Below are positions 1-7,400 of a stretch of 20,141 nt of DNA, in pieces (positions within the stretch are counted from its first letter, which is position 1; every line of letters starts with the position of its first letter). The translations under genes were made by a program, and so were the position numbers. Below the pieces are notes generated by a model. That model was given only the letters and a program-made list of their open reading frames with translations. It made no database searches and was not told the DNA's origin. Location: the NCBI GenBank assembly GCA_946482165.1, contig CAMLQS010000052.1:1-20141 (forward strand), in the 5' to 3' direction. The stretch comes from an uncultured Verrucomicrobiota bacterium (lineage in GTDB: Bacteria; Verrucomicrobiota; Verrucomicrobiae; Opitutales; Opitutaceae).

Positions 1-1079
1 GGGTCGCGCAGGGCCCATGCGAAGAAGACGCGGCTCTTGGCGAGGATGCGCTGGGTGGTGGCGCAGATGCTGTCGGTCAGCTCCAAGGCGATCTCGGGTT
101 GGGCGGCGATGAGGGTGGGGGACTGGGCGAGGGCGGCGATGCCGGGATCGAAATCGGGATCGGGGTCGGCGCGGTTGATCCATTGGAGGGCGGCCTGAGG
201 GTCCTTGTCGGCCCAGCGTTGGAGCGAGATGGCGAGGGACTGGGTGCGGTCGGCGCCGGCAGGGAGTTTGGTGGCGAAGTCGGCGAAGTTCCGGGGATCG
301 AAGTCGGAGCGGCCGGCGATGAGGCCCTTGAGCGCGGACTCGCGGATGGCGGGATCGGCGATGGAGGAGAGCTGGGCGAAGGCGCGGTCGGGGTCGTGCC
401 GGGCCCACTGGTAGAAGGCGGAGTCGAGGAGGAAGGACTGCCGGTCCACCATGGTGGCTGAAGTGGCGAAGCGCATGGCGGCGTCGAAGTCGCCGGCGCG
501 TTCGACGAGGGCGTTGATGAGCATGTGGCCGTAGAAGCCGGCGGGCTCGGGGTCGGCGGCGCAGAGGCGGAGGCCGACGCGAAGTGCCTCGGCGGGTTGG
601 GCGGTGGCGCCGGCGAGGACGGCGGAGACGCATTTCATGCGCTCGCCGAGGACGGGTTGTTCCATGGCCCAGTCGGCGGCGGCGTCGGGCTCGACGGAGG
701 CCCAGCCGCGGAGGGCGGCCTCGCGGAGTCCATCGCGGGCAAGCCAGTTGGCCTCGGTCTCGGCGAGAGCGAGGGCGCGTTTCGGGTCGGTGCGGGCGAG
801 CTCTTCGAGCAGGGCCTGGCGGGCGCGGGCGCGGGCGGCGCTGTCGGGCTGGCCGGCGAGTTCGCGCCAGCGGGCGTCAAAGTCGGAGCCGACGGACGCG
901 GCGCCGGAAACGATCGTTTTGGCGACAGGGGAAGTGGTCGCGGTGGCGACGGGGGCCGGGGCCTGCGGGCGGGTGGCGAGGGCGCGACTGAGGGCGAAGC
1001 CGAGAAGCGCGGCGGCGAGCGCGAAGCAGAGTGAGGCGGGCGCGGACCAACCGGAGGGGGCGGGAGAGGCGGTGGGCAC
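1..1079 (-). CDS. Membrane-anchored W-A-x-x-D-P repeat protein, paralogue of the next gene (partial, 3' end cut by window edge)
   Basis: I do not recognise a named family. The reading frame runs from a GTG at 1079 to the window edge without a stop. The start gives a short N-terminus, then a hydrophobic segment (about residues 12-35, rich in Ala and Leu) that looks like a signal anchor, then an Ala/Pro-rich linker. The rest is helical and repeats a degenerate motif resembling W-A-x-x-D-P-x-x-A, for example YQWARHDPDRA, RWADKDPQAA and FAWALRDP. It aligns along its whole length with the 402-residue protein at 1145-2353 (shared stretches include LLEELARTDP and RLCAADPEPAG), so about 30 C-terminal residues are probably missing. 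The start is uncertain: no Shine-Dalgarno is visible, and an in-frame TTG at 1148 overlapping the upstream stop would lengthen the protein by 23 residues. The pair is probably co-transcribed. Function unknown; the repeats suggest a protein-interaction scaffold. Confidence 0.75.
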   Translation of the reverse strand, partial: MPTASPAPSGWSAPASLCFALAAALLGFALSRALATRPQAPAPVATATTSPVAKTIVSGAASVGSDFDARWRELAGQPDSAARARARQALLEELARTDPKRALALAETEANWLARDGLREAALRGWASVEPDAAADWAMEQPVLGERMKCVSAVLAGATAQPAEALRVGLRLCAADPEPAGFYGHMLINALVERAGDFDAAMRFATSATMVDRQSFLLDSAFYQWARHDPDRAFAQLSSIADPAIRESALKGLIAGRSDFDPRNFADFATKLPAGADRTQSLAISLQRWADKDPQAALQWINRADPDPDFDPGIAALAQSPTLIAAQPEIALELTDSICATTQRILAKSRVFFAWALRD

Positions 1080-1080
1080 G

Positions 1081-1117
1081 GGGAGTGGGAAGCAGGGAGA
1101 TGGGAGCGGGGAGCAGG
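1081..1117. repeat. Polypurine tandem repeat between the two paralogues
   Basis: Two 16-bp purine-rich units, GGGAGTGGGAAGCAGG (1081-1096) and GGGAGCGGGGAGCAGG (1102-1117), differ at two positions and repeat with a 21-bp period. They fill most of the gap between the stop of the upstream gene and the proposed GTG start. No function is evident. If translation began at the alternative TTG at 1148, this stretch would be coding. Confidence 0.6.
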
Positions 1118-1144
1118 ACCGACAGCGGGCGGAGAGCCGATGGC

Positions 1145-2353
1145 TCAATGCGCGCCGTCGGGGAAGACGTCGGCGAGCACGGCGGTGAGCGTGGCGCGGT
1201 CGGCGCCGGCGGCGGTGTTGATGTAGGCGCGGGCGGAACGCGGATCGCGGGCGGCCCATTGTTGGAAGACATTGCGCAGGGTCTCGGCGCGTTTGGCGGG
1301 GTCGGCGATGTCCGAGGCGAGGGCGAGGGCGGCGGAGGGGCGCGAGGTGAGGAAGGACTGCTGGTTGGCGAGCGCGGCAAGGCCGGCGTCGAACTCGGGG
1401 CCGGTGTCGTTTCTCTGGATCCAAGTGGCGGCCTCGTCGGGGTAGCGCTCGAGCCAAAGCGGGAGGGCCTCGGCGAGGGCTTGGCTGCGCTCGGCGCCGG
1501 GAGGGAGCTTGAGCGCGTGCTTGGCGAGGCCGGCGGCGTCGGCCCAGGACCAGCCGGTGATGGCCTGGCTCCTGGCCTGGCCGGCGAGGACGGGGTCCTC
1601 GATTTTGGCGGCGGCGGCGAGTGCGGAGGCGGGATCGTGGCGGGCCCACTCGAAGTAGGCGGACTGGAGCAGAAACGGAAATTTTCCCGGGCCGACCTCG
1701 GCGCCGAAGCGGGCGGCCTCGGCGAAGGCGCCGGCGTCGACGAGCGCGGCGATGGCGGCGTGGCCGTAGTCGCCGGCCGGCTCGGGATCGGCGGCGCAGA
1801 GGCGGAGGGCGAGATCGACAGCGGTCGCGGGGTTTTCGGCGGCGCCTTGAAGGACGGCGCCGACGATGGCGCGACGATCCTCGAGGCGGGCGGTGAGCGC
1901 CCAGTCGCCGGCGGCATCGGGGGCGGTGGCGGCCCAGCCGCGCAGAGAGGCGTCGCGAAGGAGATCGCGCAGGCGCCAGTCGGGCTGGGACCGGGCTAGA
2001 CCGAGCGCGCGGGACGGATCGGTGCGGGCGAGCTCCTCCAGCAGGGCGGCGAGGGCGCGGGTGCGGGCGGGGTTGCTGGCCTGAGCGAGGGTGGTTTCCC
2101 AGCGCTTCGCCCACGGCGCGGTGTTTTCCTCGGACGCGGAATTTTCCGCTGCGGCGGGAGACGAAGACGAAAGAGGCGCGAACCCGCCGGAGTTGGCGGA
2201 GGTGCGCGTGAGAGAGAAGTCGGCCGACCGAAAATCGGGCGGGACGGGCGCGGTAAACCAGCCGAAGCCGGCACCGATCAGGGAGGCGAGGAAGCAGTAG
2301 CCCGCGACGGTCACGGAGGATCGGCGGGCCGAGAGGACGCGGGGCGACGTCAT
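1145..2353 (-). CDS. Membrane-anchored W-A-x-x-D-P repeat protein of unknown function
   Basis: A 402-residue protein with a basic N-terminus, one transmembrane segment at about residues 14-35 with no evident cleavage site, a Ser/Ala-rich low-complexity linker (about 45-80), then an all-helical region. That region carries degenerate repeats built on a Trp-Ala-x-x-Asp-Pro core: LARTDPSRA near 109, FEWARHDPASA near 234, LERYPDEAATW near 301 and QQWAARDPRSA near 365. The topology predicts a small cytoplasmic tail and a periplasmic repeat domain. Similar repeat proteins are, to my knowledge, common and uncharacterised in Verrucomicrobiota and Planctomycetes. No enzyme motif is visible. The ATG at 2353 is the furthest upstream start and directly precedes the basic, membrane-spanning N-terminus; no Shine-Dalgarno is seen. 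The downstream gene is a paralogue, so the two arose by tandem duplication. Confidence 0.8.
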   Translation of the reverse strand: MTSPRVLSARRSSVTVAGYCFLASLIGAGFGWFTAPVPPDFRSADFSLTRTSANSGGFAPLSSSSPAAAENSASEENTAPWAKRWETTLAQASNPARTRALAALLEELARTDPSRALGLARSQPDWRLRDLLRDASLRGWAATAPDAAGDWALTARLEDRRAIVGAVLQGAAENPATAVDLALRLCAADPEPAGDYGHAAIAALVDAGAFAEAARFGAEVGPGKFPFLLQSAYFEWARHDPASALAAAAKIEDPVLAGQARSQAITGWSWADAAGLAKHALKLPPGAERSQALAEALPLWLERYPDEAATWIQRNDTGPEFDAGLAALANQQSFLTSRPSAALALASDIADPAKRAETLRNVFQQWAARDPRSARAYINTAAGADRATLTAVLADVFPDGAH

Positions 2354-2452
2354 CGGACGGGAGGGGAAGCGGGGGGGAACGTGAAAGAAAACGGGGCGGC
2401 GCGCAGGGGTGGAACGCGTCGCCCCGAAGGGGGGAGGTCAAACTAGACTATA

Positions 2453-2531
2453 CAGGTGGGTTGCGTGTCACCGCGCGCGGTCTCGGCTTGGTTGGCCAAA
2501 CCACGGGCGGAGGGACCCGCCCGTCCACCTG
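2453..2531. repeat. Structured intergenic element with nested inverted repeats (REP-like candidate)
   Basis: A 79-bp segment is bounded by a 7-bp inverted repeat, CAGGTGG (2453-2459) and CCACCTG (2525-2531). Inside are a perfect 12-bp palindrome ACCGCGCGCGGT (2470-2481), a short stem TGGTT/AACCA (2489-2503) and an 8-bp stem ACGGGCGG/CCGCCCGT with a 6-nt loop (2503-2524). It lies just downstream of the last PL3 gene. It could be a REP-type repeat, a small non-autonomous mobile element or an elaborate transcription end. One copy alone cannot distinguish these. A fragment resembling its GGGCGG arm recurs near 3959-3972, but the match is too short to call a second copy. Confidence 0.5.
2503..2524 (-). 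terminator. Possible terminator hairpin after the PL3 pair
   Basis: The 8-bp perfect stem ACGGGCGG/CCGCCCGT with a 6-nt loop sits 24 bp beyond the stop of the downstream PL3 gene. The transcript after it reads GGUUUGGCC, which is not a proper U-run, so Rho-independent termination is uncertain. The hairpin may only be an arm of the larger structured element around it. Confidence 0.3.
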
Positions 2532-2547
2532 GAGTCCCATGCTTTGA

Positions 2548-3204
2548 TCAGTAGGTGAAGGCCTGCGAGGAGCGGCCATACCACCAGCCGTTGGGGCCGG
2601 AGAAGCTATAGACGCGGATGTTGCGCTGACCGAAGCGCGTGGACGAGGAGTCGGTGCGGCCGACGGCTTCCCTGGTCTGATTGTGGGTGCTGTTATCGTA
2701 GTAGAAGTTGCACGTGTAGGTCGTGCCACCGTTCTGCCGGATGTTCTTCAGTCCATTGGTCTGCGTATGGTAGTAGAGCGTCACGGAGGTGGCGGCGTTG
2801 GCCTGGCCGAACTTGTCGGAGGCGTTGACCGCGGAGCCGCCGGAGACCCAGCAGTTGCCACCGGATTTGACCGTGAACTGGTCTTCGCCGACGTCCTGCC
2901 AAGTGACCTCGTTCATGGTGCCGTTGCCGTAGAAGTGGCAGCCGTCCACGCCGGGGGCGGCGAGTTTCACGTTGCGGAGCCAAGAGTTGGCGCCGAGGCG
3001 GAAGAAGGCCTTCTGGCCCTCGTTCTGGCTGCCATCGCCCATGCCTTGGGCGACGATGGTGTTGCCGTTGCCGTTGTAGGTGGCGCCGGCCGGGATCACA
3101 TAGGTGCTCGTGAAGTAGACCGTGGCGGCTTGGGATACCGAGGCGATGGCGAGGCCGACGAGGGCCGTGAGCGCGGAGAAGGCGCGGAGTTTAAGCGTGT
3201 TCAT
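2548..3204 (-). CDS. Pectate lyase, PL3 family (second copy of tandem pair)
   Basis: A 218-residue secreted protein. Residues 1-27 form a signal peptide (basic start, hydrophobic core, cleavage likely after SQA or SQAA). The rest is the compact parallel beta-helix of family PL3 pectate lyases, which cut de-esterified polygalacturonate by beta-elimination with calcium. Visible family features are VDGCHFYG (86-93), DVGEDQFTVK (104-113), SDKFGQAN (129-136), GLKNIRQNGGTTY (151-163) and GRTDSSS (182-188). Lys113, Lys131 and Arg156 match the positions of the basic residues needed for catalysis in characterised PL3 enzymes, and Glu107/Asp108 match the calcium-binding acidic pair. The length is normal for a single-domain PL3 enzyme. 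The ATG at 3204 is chosen because it starts the signal peptide; a longer in-frame start would run into the neighbouring gene. The 23-bp gap to the upstream copy suggests one transcript. Confidence 0.9.
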   Translation of the reverse strand: MNTLKLRAFSALTALVGLAIASVSQAATVYFTSTYVIPAGATYNGNGNTIVAQGMGDGSQNEGQKAFFRLGANSWLRNVKLAAPGVDGCHFYGNGTMNEVTWQDVGEDQFTVKSGGNCWVSGGSAVNASDKFGQANAATSVTLYYHTQTNGLKNIRQNGGTTYTCNFYYDNSTHNQTREAVGRTDSSSTRFGQRNIRVYSFSGPNGWWYGRSSQAFTY

Positions 3205-3227
3205 GTCGGGGTATGCGGGGTGGGCGC

Positions 3228-3884
3228 TTAGTAGGTGAAGGCCTGCGAAGAGCGGCCATACCACCAGCCATTGGGGCCGGAGAAGCTGTTGACGTGGATG
3301 TTGCGCTGGCCGAAGCGCGTGGTGGAAGCGTCGGTGCGACCGACTGCCTCCCGCGTCTGGTTATGGGTGCTGTTGTCGTAGTAGAAATTACAGGTGAAGG
3401 TGGAGCCGCCGAGCTGGCGGATGTTCTTCAGGCCGTAGGTCTGCGTGTGGTAGTAGAGCGTCACGGAGGTGGCGGCGTTGGCCTGGCCGAACTTGTCGGA
3501 GGCGTTGACCGCGGAGCCGCCGGAGACCCAGCAGTTGCCTCCGGATTTGACGGTGAACTGGTCCTCGCCGACGTCCTGCCAAGTGACGTCCTGCATGGTG
3601 CCGTTGCCATAGAAATGGCAGCCATCCACGCCGGGGGCGGAGAGCTTCACATTCAGGAGCTTGGAGTTGGCGTTGAGGCGGAAGAAAGCCTTCTGGCCCT
3701 CGCCTTGACCGCCGTCGCCCATGCCGACCGCCTTGATGGTGTTGCCGTTGCCGTTGTAGGTGACGCCGGCCGGAATCACGTAGGTGCTCGTGAACGTGAT
3801 GGTGGCGGCGGAAGCCACATTGATGAGGACGAGGCCGACGAGGGCCGAGAGCGCCGCGAGGGCGCGATGACAGCGAGTTGTCAT
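3228..3884 (-). CDS. Pectate lyase, PL3 family (first copy of tandem pair)
   Basis: A 218-residue secreted PL3-type pectate lyase, collinear without gaps with the copy downstream. By direct count 184 of 218 residues are identical, and most differences fall in the signal peptide. The signal peptide covers residues 1-27 (MTTRCHR, then a hydrophobic core ending VASAA). The same catalytic and calcium-site candidates are present: Glu107/Asp108, Lys113, Lys131 and Arg156. The ATG at 3884 directly precedes the signal peptide; the in-frame extension up to 3962 has no family similarity and is rejected. No Shine-Dalgarno is visible. This is the first gene of a two-gene unit, so its promoter should lie in the long upstream gap, where a palindrome shared with two other promoters of this locus is found (4048-4058). 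It probably degrades homogalacturonan outside the cytoplasm together with the PL1 enzymes next door. Confidence 0.9.
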   Translation of the reverse strand: MTTRCHRALAALSALVGLVLINVASAATITFTSTYVIPAGVTYNGNGNTIKAVGMGDGGQGEGQKAFFRLNANSKLLNVKLSAPGVDGCHFYGNGTMQDVTWQDVGEDQFTVKSGGNCWVSGGSAVNASDKFGQANAATSVTLYYHTQTYGLKNIRQLGGSTFTCNFYYDNSTHNQTREAVGRTDASTTRFGQRNIHVNSFSGPNGWWYGRSSQAFTY

Positions 3885-4487
3885 ATTTGGGGTGTTTTTG
3901 GGTTTTTGTTCACGGACGCGTGATTGCGGCCGGGAAAGGGGTAGGCGGGCGGGGTAGCCCACGGGCGGAGAGATCAGGGTAATTGCGTAGCTAGCAACCG
4001 CACATATGCGCTCATCGTTGCATAGGTTGTTGTAAATAAGCGGCTAGCGGACTGTCCGTTTTCTTGTCAGGATCCATGCAAGCGGCTAATAAAACGGTAA
4101 TTGGGCACGCAAAGACAGGTTCATGCGTCCACGACGAGGCGCGAAACGGCTCGGAGCATAGCGCCAACAGTAGATACGAAAGGGCCCTGGTAGGTTACCC
4201 CGACATACGTATACGTGATCGAACCAAAAGGCGGTCAGACTCACCGGAGATCGATGAAGCGGAAAGCCGCCTGGCCGGAATCGTGCAGGAGATCGGGTTG
4301 CGGCGAGGTGGGGGCTGGCGGCACCTTTCGGTGGCTTTCTGCAGGCGAAATATCTCCCCGGTATCTGGCCGGCCGAGCGGCCTCGGCTCAGAGAGGCGAA
4401 GATATGGGGCGGGCACGATCCCCTCGGCGCGAGGCCTTTGCCGGCGAAAACCGCAAGTCGTCCCGTCGGGATGCGCCGGCGGCGCGA
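3885..4487. other. Gene-free stretch of about 600 bp upstream of the PL3 pair
   Basis: I see no convincing gene here. The left part (about 3970-4100) is clearly more A+T-rich than its surroundings and is the likely promoter and control region of the PL3 genes. It holds inverted repeats: GCAAC (3994-3998) against GTTGC (4017-4021) around a CATATG core (4003-4008), and the perfect palindrome at 4048-4058. The right part (about 4200-4487) lies after the stop of the long PL1 gene and contains several short G+C-rich stems, such as GCCGAG/CTCGGC at 4372-4387, none followed by a T-run. A plus-strand reading frame from a TTG at 4064 to 4546 has no recognisable product and runs into the neighbouring gene. 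Confidence 0.6.
4048..4058. promoter_or_regulatory. Candidate operator palindrome upstream of the PL3 pair
   Basis: CGGACTGTCCG is a perfect odd palindrome centred on 4053, about 170 bp upstream of the first PL3 start codon. It fits the pattern CnGACwGTCnG, which also occurs at 11219-11229 and 17067-17077. The last of these lies immediately before the LacI-family regulator gene. LacI-type proteins bind such symmetric sites as dimers, so this is a plausible site for that regulator; binding is inferred only. Confidence 0.45.
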
Positions 4488-7400
4488 TCAGGGGCCGATG
4501 GCGATGCGATAGAAGCGACGCGGAGACGGGCCGCCGTCGTGGGTGAAGACGAGTTCGGTGTCGGTCGCGCCGGGCTTGGTCTCGACATCGCTCCAGCCGG
4601 CGGAGAGATCCTGCGTCGTCTGCAACGTGTAGGTATGCCCTGGATACGACGCGATGCGAAGGGTGAACGCGTTTCCGTCGCGGGACCAGGTGGAGAGGCG
4701 GGCGGCGGAGGAGTCGATCACGACGCCGTTGTTGACGAGATTGGGCGGAAGCGAGCCGCCGGCGGTGAGGAGGTCGAGGACGCCGTTGTTGACGAAGGAG
4801 TCGGTGGAGGAGAGCGAGGCGCCGCCGGTGAGGCGAATCGTGCCGTCGTTGACGACGTCGCCGGTGACGACGAAGGCGCCGGGGCCCGCGGCGGCGACGG
4901 TGCCGCGGTTGTTGAGGTCGCCATCGATGGTGCCGAGGCCCGTGACGATGCCGGAGGCGTCGACGTCGAGGGCGGGGGTGCGGAGGGTGCCGCCGGAGAA
5001 CTCGAGCGTGCCGAGGGCTTGAACGTCGACGTTGCCGGTGCAGGCGAGGGAGCCGGAGAGGACGATGCGGCCGGACTCGAGATCGAGGGAGCCGGCGTAA
5101 TCGGAGGAGCCGGAGAGCGTCCAGGCTCCGAAGCCGGTCTTGACGATCTGGAGGCCGGCGAGGTCGCCGCCGGTCTGGATGGAGCCGGCGAAGGTGGTGT
5201 CGATGCCGAGGGCGCCGACGCGGTAGGTGGTGGCGGTGTTGCCGGAGCCGGACTGGCGGCCGGAGAGGAGGGTGGATGGCCCGCCGGAGACGGCGCCGAG
5301 GTCGATCGTGATGTCGCCGTTGCGGTTGACGAGGCGGCCGCCGCCGGTGCCGAGGGCGAAATGGGCGGAGGCGGAGCCTCGGTTGACGTCGGCGGAGGCG
5401 GAGGAGTTGGCGTTGAGACGGAGCATCACGGAGGAGGAGCCCCAGTCGATCTTGCCGGAGAAGCCGTCCATCGGGGAGTTGACGCTGAGGATGCCGTTCG
5501 CGCCGGACAGGCGGAGGGTGGCGTCGCCGACGCTGGTGAAGGTGTTGGCCGTGGAGTTTGGCAGGTTGGAGTTGCCGCTGGTGCCGAGGGCGATGGTGGA
5601 GTTGCCGGAGAAGACGAAGGAGTTGTTGAGGAAGATGCCGCCGGAGGAGGGCAGCTGGAGGGTGCCGCCGTTGAGGCGGACGGAACCGGTGCCGAGGGGG
5701 GCGAGGGTGGATGAGAGGGCGAGGATGCCGGCGTTGAGCTCGACGCCCCCGGTGAACGTGTTGGCGGCGGTGTTGGCGAGGGTGAGGGCGCCGGAGCCGT
5801 TTTTGACGAGCTTCATGGCGCCGCCAAGGACGCCGGAGCCGTCGAAGGAGTAGGCATTCACTGAGTTGGCGACGGTGAGCAGCGAAGGCTGAAGGGTGCC
5901 GGAGAGGACGACCGAGCCGCCGGCGCCGGTGTCGTCGAAGGCGACGCGGTCGAGGTTGTAGAACGTGGAGGTGGGGCCGCCGGAGAAGTTGCCGGAGGTC
6001 GTATTCAGGTCCCAGATACCGCCGGAGGGGCCGGACCAGACGAGGGAGGCGGCGTCGCCGGAGACGACGAGGTTGACGTAGGCGGGGGTGGAGCCGGAGG
6101 CGGGGCGGGAGAAGGCGAAGGTCTGGCGGGTGGTGCCGGCGGCGGCGGGCAGGACGGGCGTGAGGACGGGGCCGCTGGCGGAGAGGGTGGAGGCGCCGGT
6201 GATGAGGGGGTAGGTGCCGGCGGAGACGCCTTGGGCGAGGTCGAGGAAGTTGAGTTGGAAGTTGATCGTGCCGGCGAGGGCGAGGGTGCCGGCGGAGACC
6301 TGGATCTTGTCGCTGGCGGCGGCGGGGGTGGCGCCGAGATCGAAGACCAGGGTGGACCCGGAGGCGGGAGTAAATCCGGCGGCGGCGGTGAAGACGCCGG
6401 CGGCGTTGTCGGTCGCGCCGGGTTCGAGTTTTCCGCCGGACTGGACGGTGACGAGGCCGCCGGTCGAGCCCGCGCCGGAGAGGGTGGCGCCGGAGGCGAC
6501 GATGACGGGCGAGGCGGAGAAGGCGCCGTTGAGGCGTAGGGTGCCGGCGGATACGGTGGTGTTGCCGGTGTGGGTGCTGTCGCCGGAGAGGGTCCAGGCG
6601 CCGGTGCCGACCTTCGTGATGTGGGTGAGGGCGGGGGCGGTGGCGTTGCCGCCGTTGCGGATGGAGCCCTGGAAGAGGGCGTTTTCGCCTCGGGCGCCGA
6701 TGGAGTAGGTGGAGGCGTTGGTGCCGGTCTGGGTGCCGAAAAGCTGGGTGCCGGGGCCGCCGGTGAGGGTGCCGAGGGCGTAGGCGGTGGCGCCGCCGTT
6801 GCGGTTCATGAGCTGGCCGGTGCCGGCGCCGAGGTCGATGGCGAGGGAGGCGGAGCCGAAGTTGACGTTGCTGGTGGTGTTGAGGCGGACGCGGGGGTTG
6901 CCGGAGCCGAAGAGGATGCGGCCGGAGTAGCCGCTCCAGGAGCCGCCGATGGTCCAGAGCGCGGAGGTGTTGATGGTGACGTCGCCGGAGCCGGTCCAGG
7001 AGCCGGTGGCGTTGTGCTGGGTGGTGACGTTGACGGTGGTGGGGGCGACGAACTCGAAGGGATTCGAGACGGAGGAGTTGGACGCGGCGGAGAGGGTGAG
7101 GGCGCCGCCCTGGAGGCTGAGCTTGGCGGAGCCGGCGGCGGTGCTGGAGCCGAGGACGAGGGAGCCGGCCTCGTGGATGACGGAGGCGAAGCTGTTGGCG
7201 GTGGTGTTGGAGAGAGTGAGGGTGCCGGAGCCGCGCTTGGTGAGGGTGCCGGCGGCGGAAACGGAGTCCGCGCCGGTGAGGGTGTAGTTCTTGGAGGAGT
7301 CGAAAGCCAAGGTGCCGACGGCGAGGTTTTCGGCGAGGGAGAGGGCGGGGCTGGCGGAGCCTCGGTCGTCGAAGAGGGCGTGATCGCCGGAGGCGAAAAC

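Noticed and set aside
4372..4387. GCCGAG/CTCGGC hairpin as terminator of the long PL1 gene
   Set aside because: It lies about 100 bp past the stop, is only 6 bp, has no T-run, and several similar short stems occur nearby by composition alone.
4064..4546. Plus-strand reading frame of 160 codons starting at TTG in the gap upstream of the PL3 pair
   Set aside because: It has no recognisable domain, no ribosome site and runs antisense into the 3' end of the long PL1 gene; its composition looks like random high-G+C sequence.
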